From Pseudoneobacillus rhizosphaerae (GTDB lineage: Bacteria > Bacillota > Bacilli > Bacillales > Cytobacillaceae): DNA of 64,000 nucleotides. The first letter of the stretch is position 1. Each line of letters starts with the position of its first letter. Where the stretch lies: positions 184,822 to 248,821 of the forward strand of contig NZ_CAKJTG010000003.1 in NCBI RefSeq assembly GCF_917563885.1. Direction: 5' to 3'. Position numbers and translations under genes: made by a program. Positions 44,460 through 53,300 of the stretch are shown piece by piece. A model generated the notes under the pieces. The model made no database searches. It saw only the letters and a program-made list of their open reading frames with translations, and was not told the origin of the DNA.

Positions 44460-44630
44460 ATGGAAAAAGATAAACTTAGCTTAGTAAAAGAACAATCTAA
44501 CGAAGCGAAGGATGAAACAAATTCAGGTGTCCTCAATGTTGATGTAGCAGAGCTCGAAATGATTAGTTCGACCATTCAACCAGGAGGAGATCCTAATATC
44601 TCACCTACCGCTGGAAAGCCTTTAATTTAA
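44460..44630 (+). CDS. Small peptide (56 aa) with double-glycine motif; possible RiPP-like or signalling precursor
   Basis: ATG 44460 follows AAAGGTGG with ideal spacing, and a strong terminator begins 14 bases after the stop, so this looks like a real monocistronic gene. The peptide has a charged N-terminal half (MEKDKLSLVKEQ and on), a VDVAELEMISS segment reminiscent of ELxxI leader motifs, then QPGG and a 13-residue tail DPNISPTAGKPLI with no Cys. No modification enzyme or exporter is adjacent. I do not recognise a family. It has no signal peptide. Confidence 0.6.
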   Translation: MEKDKLSLVKEQSNEAKDETNSGVLNVDVAELEMISSTIQPGGDPNISPTAGKPLI

Positions 44631-44643
44631 TCTATGCCCTCAG

Positions 44644-44706
44644 AAAAAAGTGTCAGGCATCCCAGATGGACATTTGTCCTTCTCCTCTTGCCTGACACAT
44701 TTTTTA
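44644..44706. terminator. Bidirectional terminator after the 56-aa gene
   Basis: AAAAAAGTGTCAGGCA pairs with TGCCTGACACATTTTTT over a 29-base loop. Confidence 0.8.
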
Positions 44707-44737
44707 TTTTTATTAAATTGCTCTCCTAAACAGAGTT

Positions 44738-45244
44738 TTAAAGCACACCACTCAACGGCTTCAAACTAAAATAGTCCAAAGTTTGATTAACATAGTCGAT
44801 ATCATAGATTTTCTTTTCAAGACAGAATTGAATAATTAAATCGGTCGTGTCACTGTCCGACAAAGAGTAACCAGCCGAGCTCAAAAGCTTATTCGTATCC
44901 TTTTTATTAAGCTCAAGGGCTAAGGCAAGAGCCATTATAGTATTTTTGCCTGGACGATAATTTGAGTTGGAACGAATTTTTGAAAAATGTTTGCGATCAA
45001 GCCCTGCTTTTTTGTATACCTCTGAATCACTTGACGCCTTCTTATCGATAAAATCAAACAATACCTTTTGCAAGGTCGGTTTACGGTTTATTTTGATAAA
45101 ATCTTCTATTTCACTCTGTTGTACACTTTCAGATAGGTTGTACTCGATAAAATCAGAAGCTTCCTTAATGTCCGATTTCACCATTCTATGTAAATGAATA
45201 TCTAAAAACTCCTGTAGTTCCACTAGCATCCTTTTATCAAGCAT
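44738..45244 (-). CDS. HTH-like protein divergent from a vWA protein
   Basis: This 168-residue protein starts at ATG 45244 (MLDKRMLVELQ) after AGGAGG. The C-terminal half (about 75-168) carries DSEVYKKAGLDRKHFSKIRS, which looks like an XRE-type HTH, followed by LALALELNKKDTNKLLSSAGYSLS. That module is common in Firmicutes next to vWA-domain genes. The N-terminal half is helical and unrecognised. The gene shares its ~95-base upstream region with the vWA gene. Role is unknown. Confidence 0.75.
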   Translation of the reverse strand: MLDKRMLVELQEFLDIHLHRMVKSDIKEASDFIEYNLSESVQQSEIEDFIKINRKPTLQKVLFDFIDKKASSDSEVYKKAGLDRKHFSKIRSNSNYRPGKNTIMALALALELNKKDTNKLLSSAGYSLSDSDTTDLIIQFCLEKKIYDIDYVNQTLDYFSLKPLSGVL

Positions 45245-45340
45245 ACGTTTACCTCCTGAAAATGTCGCTTCACAGGCGACCAAATAATGGATGAACTTTA
45301 TTATGATTATAGCATGATGAACCTTAGGAGGATGAGGAGA

Positions 45341-45925
45341 ATGAATACGAATATAACTGAAATTATTTTTCTTTTAGATCGCAGTGGATCAATGGCAGGA
45401 CTTGAGAGTGACACAATCGGTGGGTTTAATGCTTTTATCAAAAAACAATGCCAACTAGACGGGGAAACGATGGTAACAGCAGTCCAGTTTGACGACCAGT
45501 ATGAAGTAATTTGGAACGGCATCGATGCAAAAAATGTTAGGTTAACTGACAAGCAGTATTTTGTAAGAGGTTCTACCGCCTTACTAGACGCAGTCGGGAA
45601 GACGATTTTAGATGTTGGTCACAGGCTGTCTAATAGCAATGAAGACCAAAAACCTGGCAAGGTCATATTCGTCATCACTACAGATGGCATGGAAAATGCG
45701 AGTCGTGAATTTACCTATGAAAAGGTTAATGAACTAATCAAACATCAGCAAGAGAAGTATAATTGGGAGTTTATTTTCATGGGAGCAAATATTGATGCCG
45801 CGAAGGAAGCAAGCATTCTTGGCATAGACATGGAAAATGCCTATAGCTTTGAGGCTTCCGAGAATGGTGTGGAGGTTATGTACAACGTGATTTGTGAGGC
45901 GGTATCGGAGAAAAGAATGAAGTAA
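45341..45925 (+). CDS. von Willebrand factor A domain protein
   Basis: This 194-residue single-domain vWA protein has a complete MIDAS metal site: FLLDRSGSM (DxSxS), the Thr in FVRGSTALLDA and the Asp in VITTDGMEN. There is no signal peptide or TerD-type extension, so it is a cytoplasmic metal-dependent adaptor. ATG 45341 is 9 bases after AGGAGG. It is divergently paired with the HTH protein, which suggests they act as a module; the partner process is unknown. Confidence 0.85.
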   Translation: MNTNITEIIFLLDRSGSMAGLESDTIGGFNAFIKKQCQLDGETMVTAVQFDDQYEVIWNGIDAKNVRLTDKQYFVRGSTALLDAVGKTILDVGHRLSNSNEDQKPGKVIFVITTDGMENASREFTYEKVNELIKHQQEKYNWEFIFMGANIDAAKEASILGIDMENAYSFEASENGVEVMYNVICEAVSEKRMK

Positions 45926-46013
45926 CTTTTTAGGTAGTCCAAACAACAAAAGAGGCAGACACCGTTGGACGTTAATAACGATCTAAAGACAATCACCGTC
46001 TTAACTAATAGAA

Positions 46014-46041
46014 TCCCTCCTCTTATTTATTTGAGGAGGGA
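46014..46041. other. Hairpin TCCCTCCTC/GAGGAGGGA
   Basis: A perfect 9-bp stem without a T tail, in the 185-base gap between convergent genes. Confidence 0.4.
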
Positions 46042-46110
46042 ACATAGTTATAAATTAAAACTAAGAAATGAAAAATAAACCATAAATGCAGGGATCCCAG
46101 GCGTTTTCTT

Positions 46111-46647
46111 TTATTCAAGTATTTGATTAGCCATATTAACTATTTCCTTTTTGTGTTGTTGTTCAGAAATAGCATCATTCACGTAGACGATAGTATATGA
46201 ATAACCTTTACTTTGAAAATTTAACATTTTCTCATAGTAATATCCTGTAACCTCGTTAATTAAGTTTATTTTTTCTGCTTCTTGACTAATTTCTAAAAAT
46301 TCATGATTGAACCCACTTATTTTTAAAAGAATCTTATCCTCGTTATTTTTTGAATTAGTAATAAATTCGGCAGATACAATTTTACCGTTATAAGAGTAAT
46401 CATAAATCATAGGCGGTTGAAAAGGCTTTGCATTAAAAGGTAAATTTTTAGGTAATTTCATTTTAAAAGGTAGCGCATTTAGTCCATCCTTAAGAGATGG
46501 TGCTTTATAGGAAATAGGTATGCCTTGATCTTCAGATCCTTCTTCGAGTTTTTCTAATTTAGATGTATCTAATTTTACGGTTTTAGGGTTTTGACACCCC
46601 AATAGTAAAAGCAATATTATTACAGTTATCGAAAATATTTTACTCAC
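46111..46647 (-). CDS. Lipoprotein of unknown function
   Basis: This 178-residue protein has a type II signal peptide with lipobox LLLLGC (Cys18). It is predicted to be anchored on the outer face of the membrane. The mature part has a Pro-rich region (LPFKMKLPKNLPFNAKPFQPP) and ends in a soluble mixed alpha/beta domain (YSYTIVYVNDAIS). It resembles DUF4367-like secreted proteins in general layout only. No co-transcribed neighbour. Confidence 0.78.
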   Translation of the reverse strand: MSKIFSITVIILLLLLGCQNPKTVKLDTSKLEKLEEGSEDQGIPISYKAPSLKDGLNALPFKMKLPKNLPFNAKPFQPPMIYDYSYNGKIVSAEFITNSKNNEDKILLKISGFNHEFLEISQEAEKINLINEVTGYYYEKMLNFQSKGYSYTIVYVNDAISEQQHKKEIVNMANQILE

Positions 46648-46846
46648 AAATAACTCCCCCTAAAATGATTTCTACTTATTGACGAATACCAATCTGAAAA
46701 GTTTCAAAGATAACTCCATTTTTAAGGTTGATCAATTATTAATTTAAATGTTTATCCTAATAGTTTGGGTTTTTCCTATTATTATAACTTGTTGTGAAGC
46801 TCAGCTTCATTGGGGCTAACAAAAAAATGTTATATTTACCCTTTTT

Positions 46847-46876
46847 TTGTTAAAATAAAGAAAGTGGAGATATATT
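46847..46876 (+). promoter_or_regulatory. Possible SigA-type promoter
   Basis: TTGTTA, 18-base spacer, TATATT. It faces the SDR relic and may have served the lost gene. The rest of 46648-47078 shows no gene or recognisable element. Confidence 0.3.
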
Positions 46877-47078
46877 GAAAGGGGATAAGATTCTAATGTG
46901 GATGAACTTGTAATGGTTAGAAATTGTATAGATTATTTTTTGCTCTCATAATGAGGGTTATTAGACTATCTATAATCATTCAAGGGCTGCGTTCTTTGGC
47001 TTCAAAAACCCTTTTTTAAAAGGATGGATGCCTTTTGTGTATCTACCTTTTTAGTAGGAAAATTATATCTCCTATTGA

Positions 47079-47444
47079 CCTTACGCTCAATGGTTTGATA
47101 AAAAATCGGGTGGAAGAATAGTTAATATCACTTCAGGTCAGTTTCAAGGACCAATGCCTGGTGAACTAGCATATGCAACAACAAAGGGAGCTGTTGATGC
47201 TTTAACTATTACTTTCTCGGCGGAACTAGCCCCGTTAGGTATAACGGTGAATGCAATAAATCCAGGTCCAACTGATACTGGCTGGATGACAGAGGAAATT
47301 AAAACTCAATTAAAACCGATGTTTCCTTTTGGTAGAATAGGTGAACCAAAAGATGTTGCAAAAACGATTAAATTTCTAGTGAGTGATGAAGCAGATTGGA
47401 TTACAGGTCAGATTATTCATTCAAAAGGTGGATTTAAAAGATAA
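47079..47444 (+). pseudogene. 5'-truncated short-chain dehydrogenase/reductase
   Basis: The frame after an in-frame TGA at 47076 encodes PYAQWFDKKSGGRIVNITSG and on: the central strand GGRIVNITSG, catalytic YATTK, NAINPGPTDTGWM and WITGQIIHSKGG of the FabG-like SDR fold. The N-terminal ~110 residues, including the TGxxxGIG cofactor loop, are missing and not found upstream. No start codon with RBS exists, so it is a relic. Confidence 0.8.
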
Positions 47445-47450
47445 ACTATA

Positions 47451-47480
47451 CAAAAAGGCTCTTATCCTGGAGCCTTTTTG
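47451..47480 (+). terminator. Terminator of the SDR relic
   Basis: CAAAAAGGCTC pairs with GAGCCTTTTTG. Confidence 0.8.
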
Positions 47481-47694
47481 TTGTATTAAATATGATTATA
47501 GGTATTAGTTTATGAACAATTGTACTTAAAAAAACGACTAATGAAATTATTTCTTACCTAAAATTATTTTAGGTAATATGCAAAACTTGTTTAAATTTGG
47601 CTAATTTTTCTTTACTAGGAGTAAGATGCAGGATAGTTGATTAAAAAATTTAGCAATACCATATAGAAAATGGACTACTAAGGTGAGGTTATTT

Positions 47695-47943
47695 ATGGAT
47701 AAATATATTACTGTTAAAGAAGTGATTGATGAGTGGGACCCAATAGGCTTACTTAGTATGGGGTGCCCTGATGATGAATATGACCCAGAAATTAAAGATA
47801 TTGAGCAACTTTTAAGTAATATTGAATCTGTTGATGAATTCGCAGATGGAATACAAAAGGTATTTATTAAGTGGTTTCAGGAAGAATTGAAAATTGAAAA
47901 GTGTTATAAAACTGCTGTGAAGATATGGAATAAGTTAACTTAG
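47695..47943 (+). CDS. DUF1871 family protein (YugE-like)
   Basis: This 82-residue acidic helical protein contains VKEVIDEWDPIGLLSMGCPDDEYDPEI, the hallmark of DUF1871 (B. subtilis YugE). These proteins are found in Firmicutes as small cytoplasmic proteins, sometimes alongside immunity-type genes; function is unknown. ATG 47695 is preceded by AAGGTGAGG. Confidence 0.83.
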   Translation: MDKYITVKEVIDEWDPIGLLSMGCPDDEYDPEIKDIEQLLSNIESVDEFADGIQKVFIKWFQEELKIEKCYKTAVKIWNKLT

Positions 47944-47989
47944 CATCTTGTTTAACGAACGAGAGTATTATTTTTTGGGGGGGAAATTG

Positions 47990-48496
47990 TTGGAAATTAT
48001 TGATGTTAGATCCATAAAAATTAGACCTATAACGATAGATGATTATAGTTTTGTATTAAATTGGAGCAGGGATAATAACTTTTGTTTGGCAAATGGATGG
48101 GAACGGAATAGAAACGAGAATGAACTAAATAAGTGGTGGCGTCATTGTGTTAATAATCAATCTGAAGATTTTATTAGGTTAGGTATAGAATTTAATGAGA
48201 AGTTAATTGGTTACGCCGACCTAGCCTATATTAAAGGTAATACTGCTGAATTAGGCATTGCTATTGGTGAAAGCACTCTTTGGGGGAAAGGACTTGGCTA
48301 CACCGCAACTCTTTGTGTGATTAATTACGCATCAAAGAATATGGGAATTACAATTTTTGATGCAGAAACACATGAAAATAATTTTCGTTCAAGAAAAATG
48401 ATTGAGAGAATAGGATTTAAAGAAGTTAGCAGGATTGGTTGTGAAGAATACCTAGAAATAAATAATCAATTGATACAATATAGATTATTCTTATAG
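47990..48496 (+). CDS. GNAT family N-acetyltransferase (RimJ/RimL type)
   Basis: This protein of about 168 residues has IRPITIDDYSFVLNWSRD at the N-terminus, LGIAIGESTLWGKGLGYTATL with the pyrophosphate loop, and HENNFRSRKMIERIGFKE. These are features of RimJ-like and aminoglycoside 6'-acetyltransferase-like GNATs. The GGGGGGG tract at 47977-47983 supports TTG 47990 as start. The substrate is unknown. Confidence 0.85.
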   Translation: MEIIDVRSIKIRPITIDDYSFVLNWSRDNNFCLANGWERNRNENELNKWWRHCVNNQSEDFIRLGIEFNEKLIGYADLAYIKGNTAELGIAIGESTLWGKGLGYTATLCVINYASKNMGITIFDAETHENNFRSRKMIERIGFKEVSRIGCEEYLEINNQLIQYRLFL

Positions 48497-48656
48497 ATTT
48501 TTAACTAGTATGTAAAGGTATGCAACTCAACTATCCGGATGTTTAAGTTGAAAGCTGGAATTGGGACAGCAACAATTTTTTAATTGGATAGTTTTAAAAA
48601 TATCAACATATGATTAAATAAATCTATAGATTTTTTAGAAGGGAGCTATCCCCCTC

Positions 48657-48923
48657 ATGCAAAGGATAAAATTAATGATTAGAGTGTTTCTGAGTGAACC
48701 ATTGTGGTTCAAGTTACTAATCTCCATAACTTTTCTTGCTTCCATCTTTTTTAGTAATTCCATTTTTTCAGATTATGCTTATTTGCAAGCTAGTTCAAAA
48801 TTAGCAGCGGCTGTATTCTTTTGTGCTTACGGTATTAAATTCAGGAAAAATTTTAGATTGGCTTTAATCTTTTTTATATGTACAGTTATATGTATTTACC
48901 TATCTATCATGTCAATATTTTAA
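48657..48923 (+). CDS. Small membrane protein of unknown function
   Basis: This 88-residue protein has three predicted helices (about 17-36, 44-59, 67-87) and a basic N-terminus (MQRIKLMIR). A GGGAG box lies about 12 bases before the ATG. No family recognised. Confidence 0.55.
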   Translation: MQRIKLMIRVFLSEPLWFKLLISITFLASIFFSNSIFSDYAYLQASSKLAAAVFFCAYGIKFRKNFRLALIFFICTVICIYLSIMSIF

Positions 48924-49025
48924 AGTTACCCAGTCATTATAGTGATTGAAAATTAGCTTCATTTAGAAAGCTGGAAACTAAAAGACATTCTTCAACTAAA
49001 GGAAGCATTAATTTCCTAAAATAAA

Positions 49026-49072
49026 CAAGCCGAAAATAGGCAAGTTTGACTTGTTTACTTTCGGCTTTTTTT
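49026..49072 (+). terminator. Terminator
   Basis: AAGCCGAAA pairs with TTTCGGCTTTTTTT, with an inner CAAGT/ACTTG stem. Confidence 0.85.
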
Positions 49073-49178
49073 AAATTGAAGGAGTAAAGTTAACTTGTTA
49101 GTTAAAGAAGGAAATTGGTTGCAGATGTTGAAATTATCCATTTATAGCAATAATAGATTGATATAGGAGAGGACAAAT

Positions 49179-49745
49179 TTGCTAACTAACGTGTATTTCG
49201 TAAGACACGCTCATTCAACATATACACCTGATGAATTAAATAGACCCCTATCAGAAATAGGGAAGGCTTACGCAGAAAAAATCACTCAAATTCTAAAAAA
49301 GGAAAATATAGATTATTTCATTTCAAGCCCATACAAAAGGGCAGTTCAAACAGTGGGAGGTGCCGCACATTTTTTTAGTAAAGAAGTAATAATTGAGAAT
49401 GGTTTTAAGGAAAGGAAATTGTCAGAAAGTCCTGTCGAGAATTTTGATATAGCTATCACTAAGGTTTGGGCAGAACCTACATTTTCGTGGGAAGGTGGAG
49501 AGTCCAATATTATTGCTCAGAAACGTGGAGTTGAAACAACTTTAAAAATATTAGAAAAGTATGAAGGTAATAACATTGCAATTGGAACGCACGGTAATTT
49601 AATGGTTCTAATTATGAATTATTTTGATGAAAAGTATGGGTTTAATTTTTGGAGAGAACTTGATATGCCAGATATTTATAAACTAACTTTTGATGGAACG
49701 ACACTAAAAGAAGTAAATCGAATCTGGAAAAGAGAGGAAACTTAA
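49179..49745 (+). CDS. Histidine phosphatase family protein
   Basis: This 188-residue phosphoglycerate-mutase-like phosphatase has a phospho-His motif VRHAHS (residues 8-13), ISSPYKRAVQT with the second Arg, and GTHGN with the second His. It starts with TTG after GGAGAGGA. Members hydrolyse small phosphate esters or phosphoproteins; the substrate cannot be predicted. It lies in a run of accessory genes. Confidence 0.88.
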   Translation: MLTNVYFVRHAHSTYTPDELNRPLSEIGKAYAEKITQILKKENIDYFISSPYKRAVQTVGGAAHFFSKEVIIENGFKERKLSESPVENFDIAITKVWAEPTFSWEGGESNIIAQKRGVETTLKILEKYEGNNIAIGTHGNLMVLIMNYFDEKYGFNFWRELDMPDIYKLTFDGTTLKEVNRIWKREET

Positions 49746-49924
49746 ATTTATTACAGAACTTGTTTTTAAATCTATAGCTATTTTTTTCATGATTACTTGA
49801 TTTTCGCTTATTTTGATTTGATCGTATTTACTACATGTTAAATGGAAGACAAAAAATATTCTTGCAGGGAACTTCTGTTATTCCCTGAATATAAAAGTAA
49901 CTTGAATAAATGAGGTTGATTATT

Positions 49925-50536
49925 ATGGCAAAAATCCTATTAACTTCTAATGGCTTCTTTACAGATTTAATCAAACAACAATTCTTACATCTATTTGAAA
50001 ATCCCATAAGAGAAAAAAGGGCAACAATAATTACAACTGCATCACAACAAAAACAGCACAATAGGTTTGCAATTAAAGCAAAGGAAGATTTATTAAAGAT
50101 GGGATTTTTCCAAGTTGATTTTACTGATGTTGAATATGATAGCCCTGAATTACTTGAAAATTATGATGTGATTTACATTAACGGAGGAAATCCGTTTTAT
50201 TTACTATATCATTTGAGAAAAAGTGGAGCTGACTTAATCTTAAAGAAAATGGCTCAGCACAATGCTGTTTTTGTAGGAGTGAGTGCAGGAGCAGTTATTT
50301 TTGGACCGAACATTGAAATTGTAAATTTTTTCACTCCACAAATGAACAATGTAAATATGAAGGACTTAACTGCGATAGGTCTTACAGATAAAACAATTTT
50401 TCCTCATTATGATAGGGAGGATGTATTTCCAGACCACTTAGGCAGGTCAATTGAAGATAGGTTAAAATTATATGAGAGTATTAATAAATGCTCTGTTGTG
50501 AGGATCAAGGATGATGGATATTTACTTATACAATAA
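49925..50536 (+). CDS. Peptidase E-like protein (S51, class I glutamine amidotransferase fold)
   Basis: This 203-residue protein has a nucleophile elbow GVSAGAVIFG with the S51 Ser, an upstream YINGGNPFYLL loop (oxyanion region) and IFPHYDRED with the candidate His. The S51 family cleaves Asp-X dipeptides; homologues of this size also include uncharacterised intracellular peptidases. ATG 49925 is preceded by TGAGGT. The next gene starts 17 bases later, so they are probably co-transcribed. Confidence 0.83.
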   Translation: MAKILLTSNGFFTDLIKQQFLHLFENPIREKRATIITTASQQKQHNRFAIKAKEDLLKMGFFQVDFTDVEYDSPELLENYDVIYINGGNPFYLLYHLRKSGADLILKKMAQHNAVFVGVSAGAVIFGPNIEIVNFFTPQMNNVNMKDLTAIGLTDKTIFPHYDREDVFPDHLGRSIEDRLKLYESINKCSVVRIKDDGYLLIQ

Positions 50537-50553
50537 ACTAAAGAGGATAAGAT

Positions 50554-51429
50554 ATGGAAAAAATAATGGAAATCATAAATAGCCTTATACACCAAGGTTT
50601 ATTTGAAAAAGATGACATCGAAGTAAAGGGATTAAAAAGTGGTACAACAAATGGGATTTTATATACCCTATTTATTAATAAAATGCCGGTATATGTTATA
50701 AAAATAGACCAACCAAAGGTAATAACTTCAACAGAGGAATTTCTTCTTGCTTATAAAGATGTAAAACTGTTGCCAGATGTTCTTTATACTGATTCTAATA
50801 AAGAATTTATAGTCTACTCTTATATTTCTGGAGAAACTCATTTTAATCGGGGTTCTAAAATAGAATGGATGACCATCCTAATTGATCAATTATTTAATAT
50901 ATATCAAAAAGTCAATCAAAGCAGTTCCTGGGGTAGAGTAAACGGAATACAAAGAAAAACATGGTCGGATTTTAATCAAAGTAGTTTGGAATATGCCCAG
51001 GAAAACATTGGCGATTTTTTTTCAGCTGAGGAACATAAAAGAGTAGAGTTATTGGTTAATAAGTTGAATACACATACAGATGAAGAAGAGAAGTATTATC
51101 TTCATGGGGATGCTGGTGTTCATAATTTTGTCTATATGAACAATCAATTAAGAGGGGTAATTGACCCTTCACCCCTAATAGGTCCAAAGATTTATGATTT
51201 TACTTATGCGTTTTGCTCATCTCCAGACAGTTTAAATTTAACTACACTTTTGTCATTATTTACATTGTTAACTGTGGATGTTTCCTTTACTGAAGAAAGG
51301 CTAGTAGATGAAGTTCTTTTCCAGTTATATACACGTATTGGAGTTTGTATTAAAGTTCATCCACATGACTTAAGTGAATATATGGAAGCATGGAAAGAAT
51401 GGAGAAAGTATCTACCCTCACTGCCATAA
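50554..51429 (+). CDS. Aminoglycoside phosphotransferase-like kinase
   Basis: This 291-residue APH/ChoK-fold protein has Brenner motif YLHGDAGVHNFVY (catalytic Asp, metal Asn), GVIDPSPLIGPKIYDFTYAF (metal Asp) and VYVIKIDQP with the ATP-binding Lys in the N-lobe. Family members phosphorylate antibiotics, choline, sugars or other small molecules. Sequence alone does not indicate antibiotic resistance. It is probably cotranscribed with the peptidase gene upstream. Confidence 0.8.
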   Translation: MEKIMEIINSLIHQGLFEKDDIEVKGLKSGTTNGILYTLFINKMPVYVIKIDQPKVITSTEEFLLAYKDVKLLPDVLYTDSNKEFIVYSYISGETHFNRGSKIEWMTILIDQLFNIYQKVNQSSSWGRVNGIQRKTWSDFNQSSLEYAQENIGDFFSAEEHKRVELLVNKLNTHTDEEEKYYLHGDAGVHNFVYMNNQLRGVIDPSPLIGPKIYDFTYAFCSSPDSLNLTTLLSLFTLLTVDVSFTEERLVDEVLFQLYTRIGVCIKVHPHDLSEYMEAWKEWRKYLPSLP

Positions 51430-51453
51430 ACAAATTTATAAATCAAGCAAAAC

Positions 51454-51483
51454 AAAGGATACCGTTTTCAAACAGTATCCTTT
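51454..51483. terminator. Bidirectional hairpin between convergent genes
   Basis: AAAGGATAC and GATTAC-type arm GTATCCTTT form a 9-bp stem with an inner GTTT/AAAC pairing. Confidence 0.6.
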
Positions 51484-51491
51484 CAAGTAAA

Positions 51492-53159
51492 TTAAATTTC
51501 AATAATAATTGGCAAAATCATCGGTCTTCTCTTGGTATGTGTAAATAAATACTGCCCAACTGATTTTTTGATCGCTTGTTTCATTACATTCCACTGGCGG
51601 ACATTCTGCTCTTGTAATTCAACGACCGTATTTTTCACAATGCGATTAACGTCCTTAAGAAGGTTTTCTGAATCTTTAACGTACACGAATCCACGAGTGA
51701 CCGTATCGGGTCCTTGGATGATTCTTCGTTCTCGTTTACTAATCGTTAAAACGATAACGAGCATCCCATCCTCGGAAAGCTGTTTGCGGTCTCGAAGTAC
51801 AATTTCCCCTACATCTCCGACACCCATACCATCAACATATGTATCTCCTGATGGAACCTCTCGTGTTTGACGAGCAACTGAATTTTTAATATCGACAACA
51901 TCACCATTATTAATAATAAACGTATTCCCTTTTTCTACTCCAACGGATTCCGCTAGCAAACGGTGGTGGTGTAGCATTCGATATTCACCATGAATCGGAA
52001 TAAAGTAGGTAGGTTTCATTAGTGTCAACATCAGCTTTAAATCCTCTTGATAACCATGCCCAGACACGTGCATTCCAGTAGTACTTCCTGAACCATAAAT
52101 GACTTTGGCGCCGAGTTGAAATAAGTTGTCTATGATACGCGAAACATCTTTTTCATTACCAGGTATAGGGGAGGCGGCCATTATTACGGTATCTCCAGGA
52201 TGAATCGCTACATCACGGAAATTGCCACTTGAAAGTCGAGAAAGGGCAGCCATTTGCTCACCTTGGCTTCCTGTACAAAGAATGGCTACCTTTTCAGGCG
52301 ACATTTGATCGACTTCAAAAGCATCAATGATCATACCTTCAGGAACAGTCAAATAACCGCGTTCCAACGCAACGGATACGACATTCACCATGCTTCGTCC
52401 AAGCAGGGCAAGCTTACGATTTGTTTTAATGGCCGCATCGACAACTTGCTGAACCCGATTTACATTGGAAGCAAAGGTAGAAACGAAAATTTTCCCATCA
52501 GCTTTTAAAAATGCTTCTTCCATGTGGCTAGCTACCATTCGCTCTGATGGAGTTAACCCTGTTCGCTCAGCATTCGTACTTTCGGATAATAAAAGTAGTA
52601 CACCTTGCTCACCAATTTGAGCCATTTTATGTATATCAGCATATTGGTTATTTGCTGGTGTTAAATCAAACTTAAAGTCTCCTGTATGGACGATATTTCC
52701 CTCTGGAGTGTGAAAAACAATACCTAAACAATCCGGAATACTATGGCTCACTTTGAAAAAAGATACTTGAACTTTGCCGAATTCAAGTTTTGAATTCGAA
52801 TCAACAATAATAAGCTCAGTATCGCGTTTTAGGCGATGTTCATCTAGTTTTATTTCAATTAAGCCTAATGTGAAATTGGTTGCATAGATAGGTATGTTTA
52901 ACTTTTTTAAAAAATATGGAATCCCACCAATATGATCTTCGTGACCATGGGTGACTAGTAACGCTCGAATTTTGTCCTGGTTCTCTTCTAAGTATGTGAT
53001 ATCAGGAATAATCAAATCAATTCCTAACAAACTTTCATCAGGAAATTTACCTCCACAATCAATAATAAAAATATCGTCTGAGTATTGGATCACGTACATG
53101 TTTTTGCCAATTTCATTTATGCCACCTAAGGCAAAAATGGATAAAGTTTTCTCATTCAT
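51492..53159 (-). CDS. Ribonuclease J family beta-CASP RNase
   Basis: This 555-residue enzyme (from ATG 53159, MNEKTLSIFALGG) has the same length as B. subtilis RNase J1 and J2. Metallo-beta-lactamase motif HGHEDH is at 71-76, with further metal ligands in SHSIPD and HTGDFKFD, and beta-CASP motifs downstream (SESTNAERTG, PIHGEYRML). A 5'-3' exo- and endoribonuclease role in mRNA decay is expected. Neither rpoY (partner of rnjA) nor the dap genes usual beside rnjB are adjacent, so it may be an additional paralogue. Confidence 0.88.
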   Translation of the reverse strand: MNEKTLSIFALGGINEIGKNMYVIQYSDDIFIIDCGGKFPDESLLGIDLIIPDITYLEENQDKIRALLVTHGHEDHIGGIPYFLKKLNIPIYATNFTLGLIEIKLDEHRLKRDTELIIVDSNSKLEFGKVQVSFFKVSHSIPDCLGIVFHTPEGNIVHTGDFKFDLTPANNQYADIHKMAQIGEQGVLLLLSESTNAERTGLTPSERMVASHMEEAFLKADGKIFVSTFASNVNRVQQVVDAAIKTNRKLALLGRSMVNVVSVALERGYLTVPEGMIIDAFEVDQMSPEKVAILCTGSQGEQMAALSRLSSGNFRDVAIHPGDTVIMAASPIPGNEKDVSRIIDNLFQLGAKVIYGSGSTTGMHVSGHGYQEDLKLMLTLMKPTYFIPIHGEYRMLHHHRLLAESVGVEKGNTFIINNGDVVDIKNSVARQTREVPSGDTYVDGMGVGDVGEIVLRDRKQLSEDGMLVIVLTISKRERRIIQGPDTVTRGFVYVKDSENLLKDVNRIVKNTVVELQEQNVRQWNVMKQAIKKSVGQYLFTHTKRRPMILPIIIEI

Positions 53160-53270
53160 ACCCAAATTCCTTCCTCCCACTTACAAAAAGATATCATTAG
53201 TATTCCCTTTTGATATATCATTATTTGTTTATGTTTACGAAAGTGGGTGAAATATATTTTCGTATAACTG

Positions 53271-53300
53271 AAAAAAGAGAGCAACCTAACAAGGCTGCTC
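53271..53300 (-). terminator. Terminator overlapping the end of the receiver-only gene
   Basis: On the minus strand GAGCAGCC-TTGTTA-GGTTGCTC is followed by TCTTTTTT. The stop codon (TAG, 53288-53286) lies in the loop. Confidence 0.75.

Noticed and set aside
52951..53250. 99-residue plus-strand frame opposite RNase J
   Set aside because: It is antisense to a well-supported gene, without RBS or family features.
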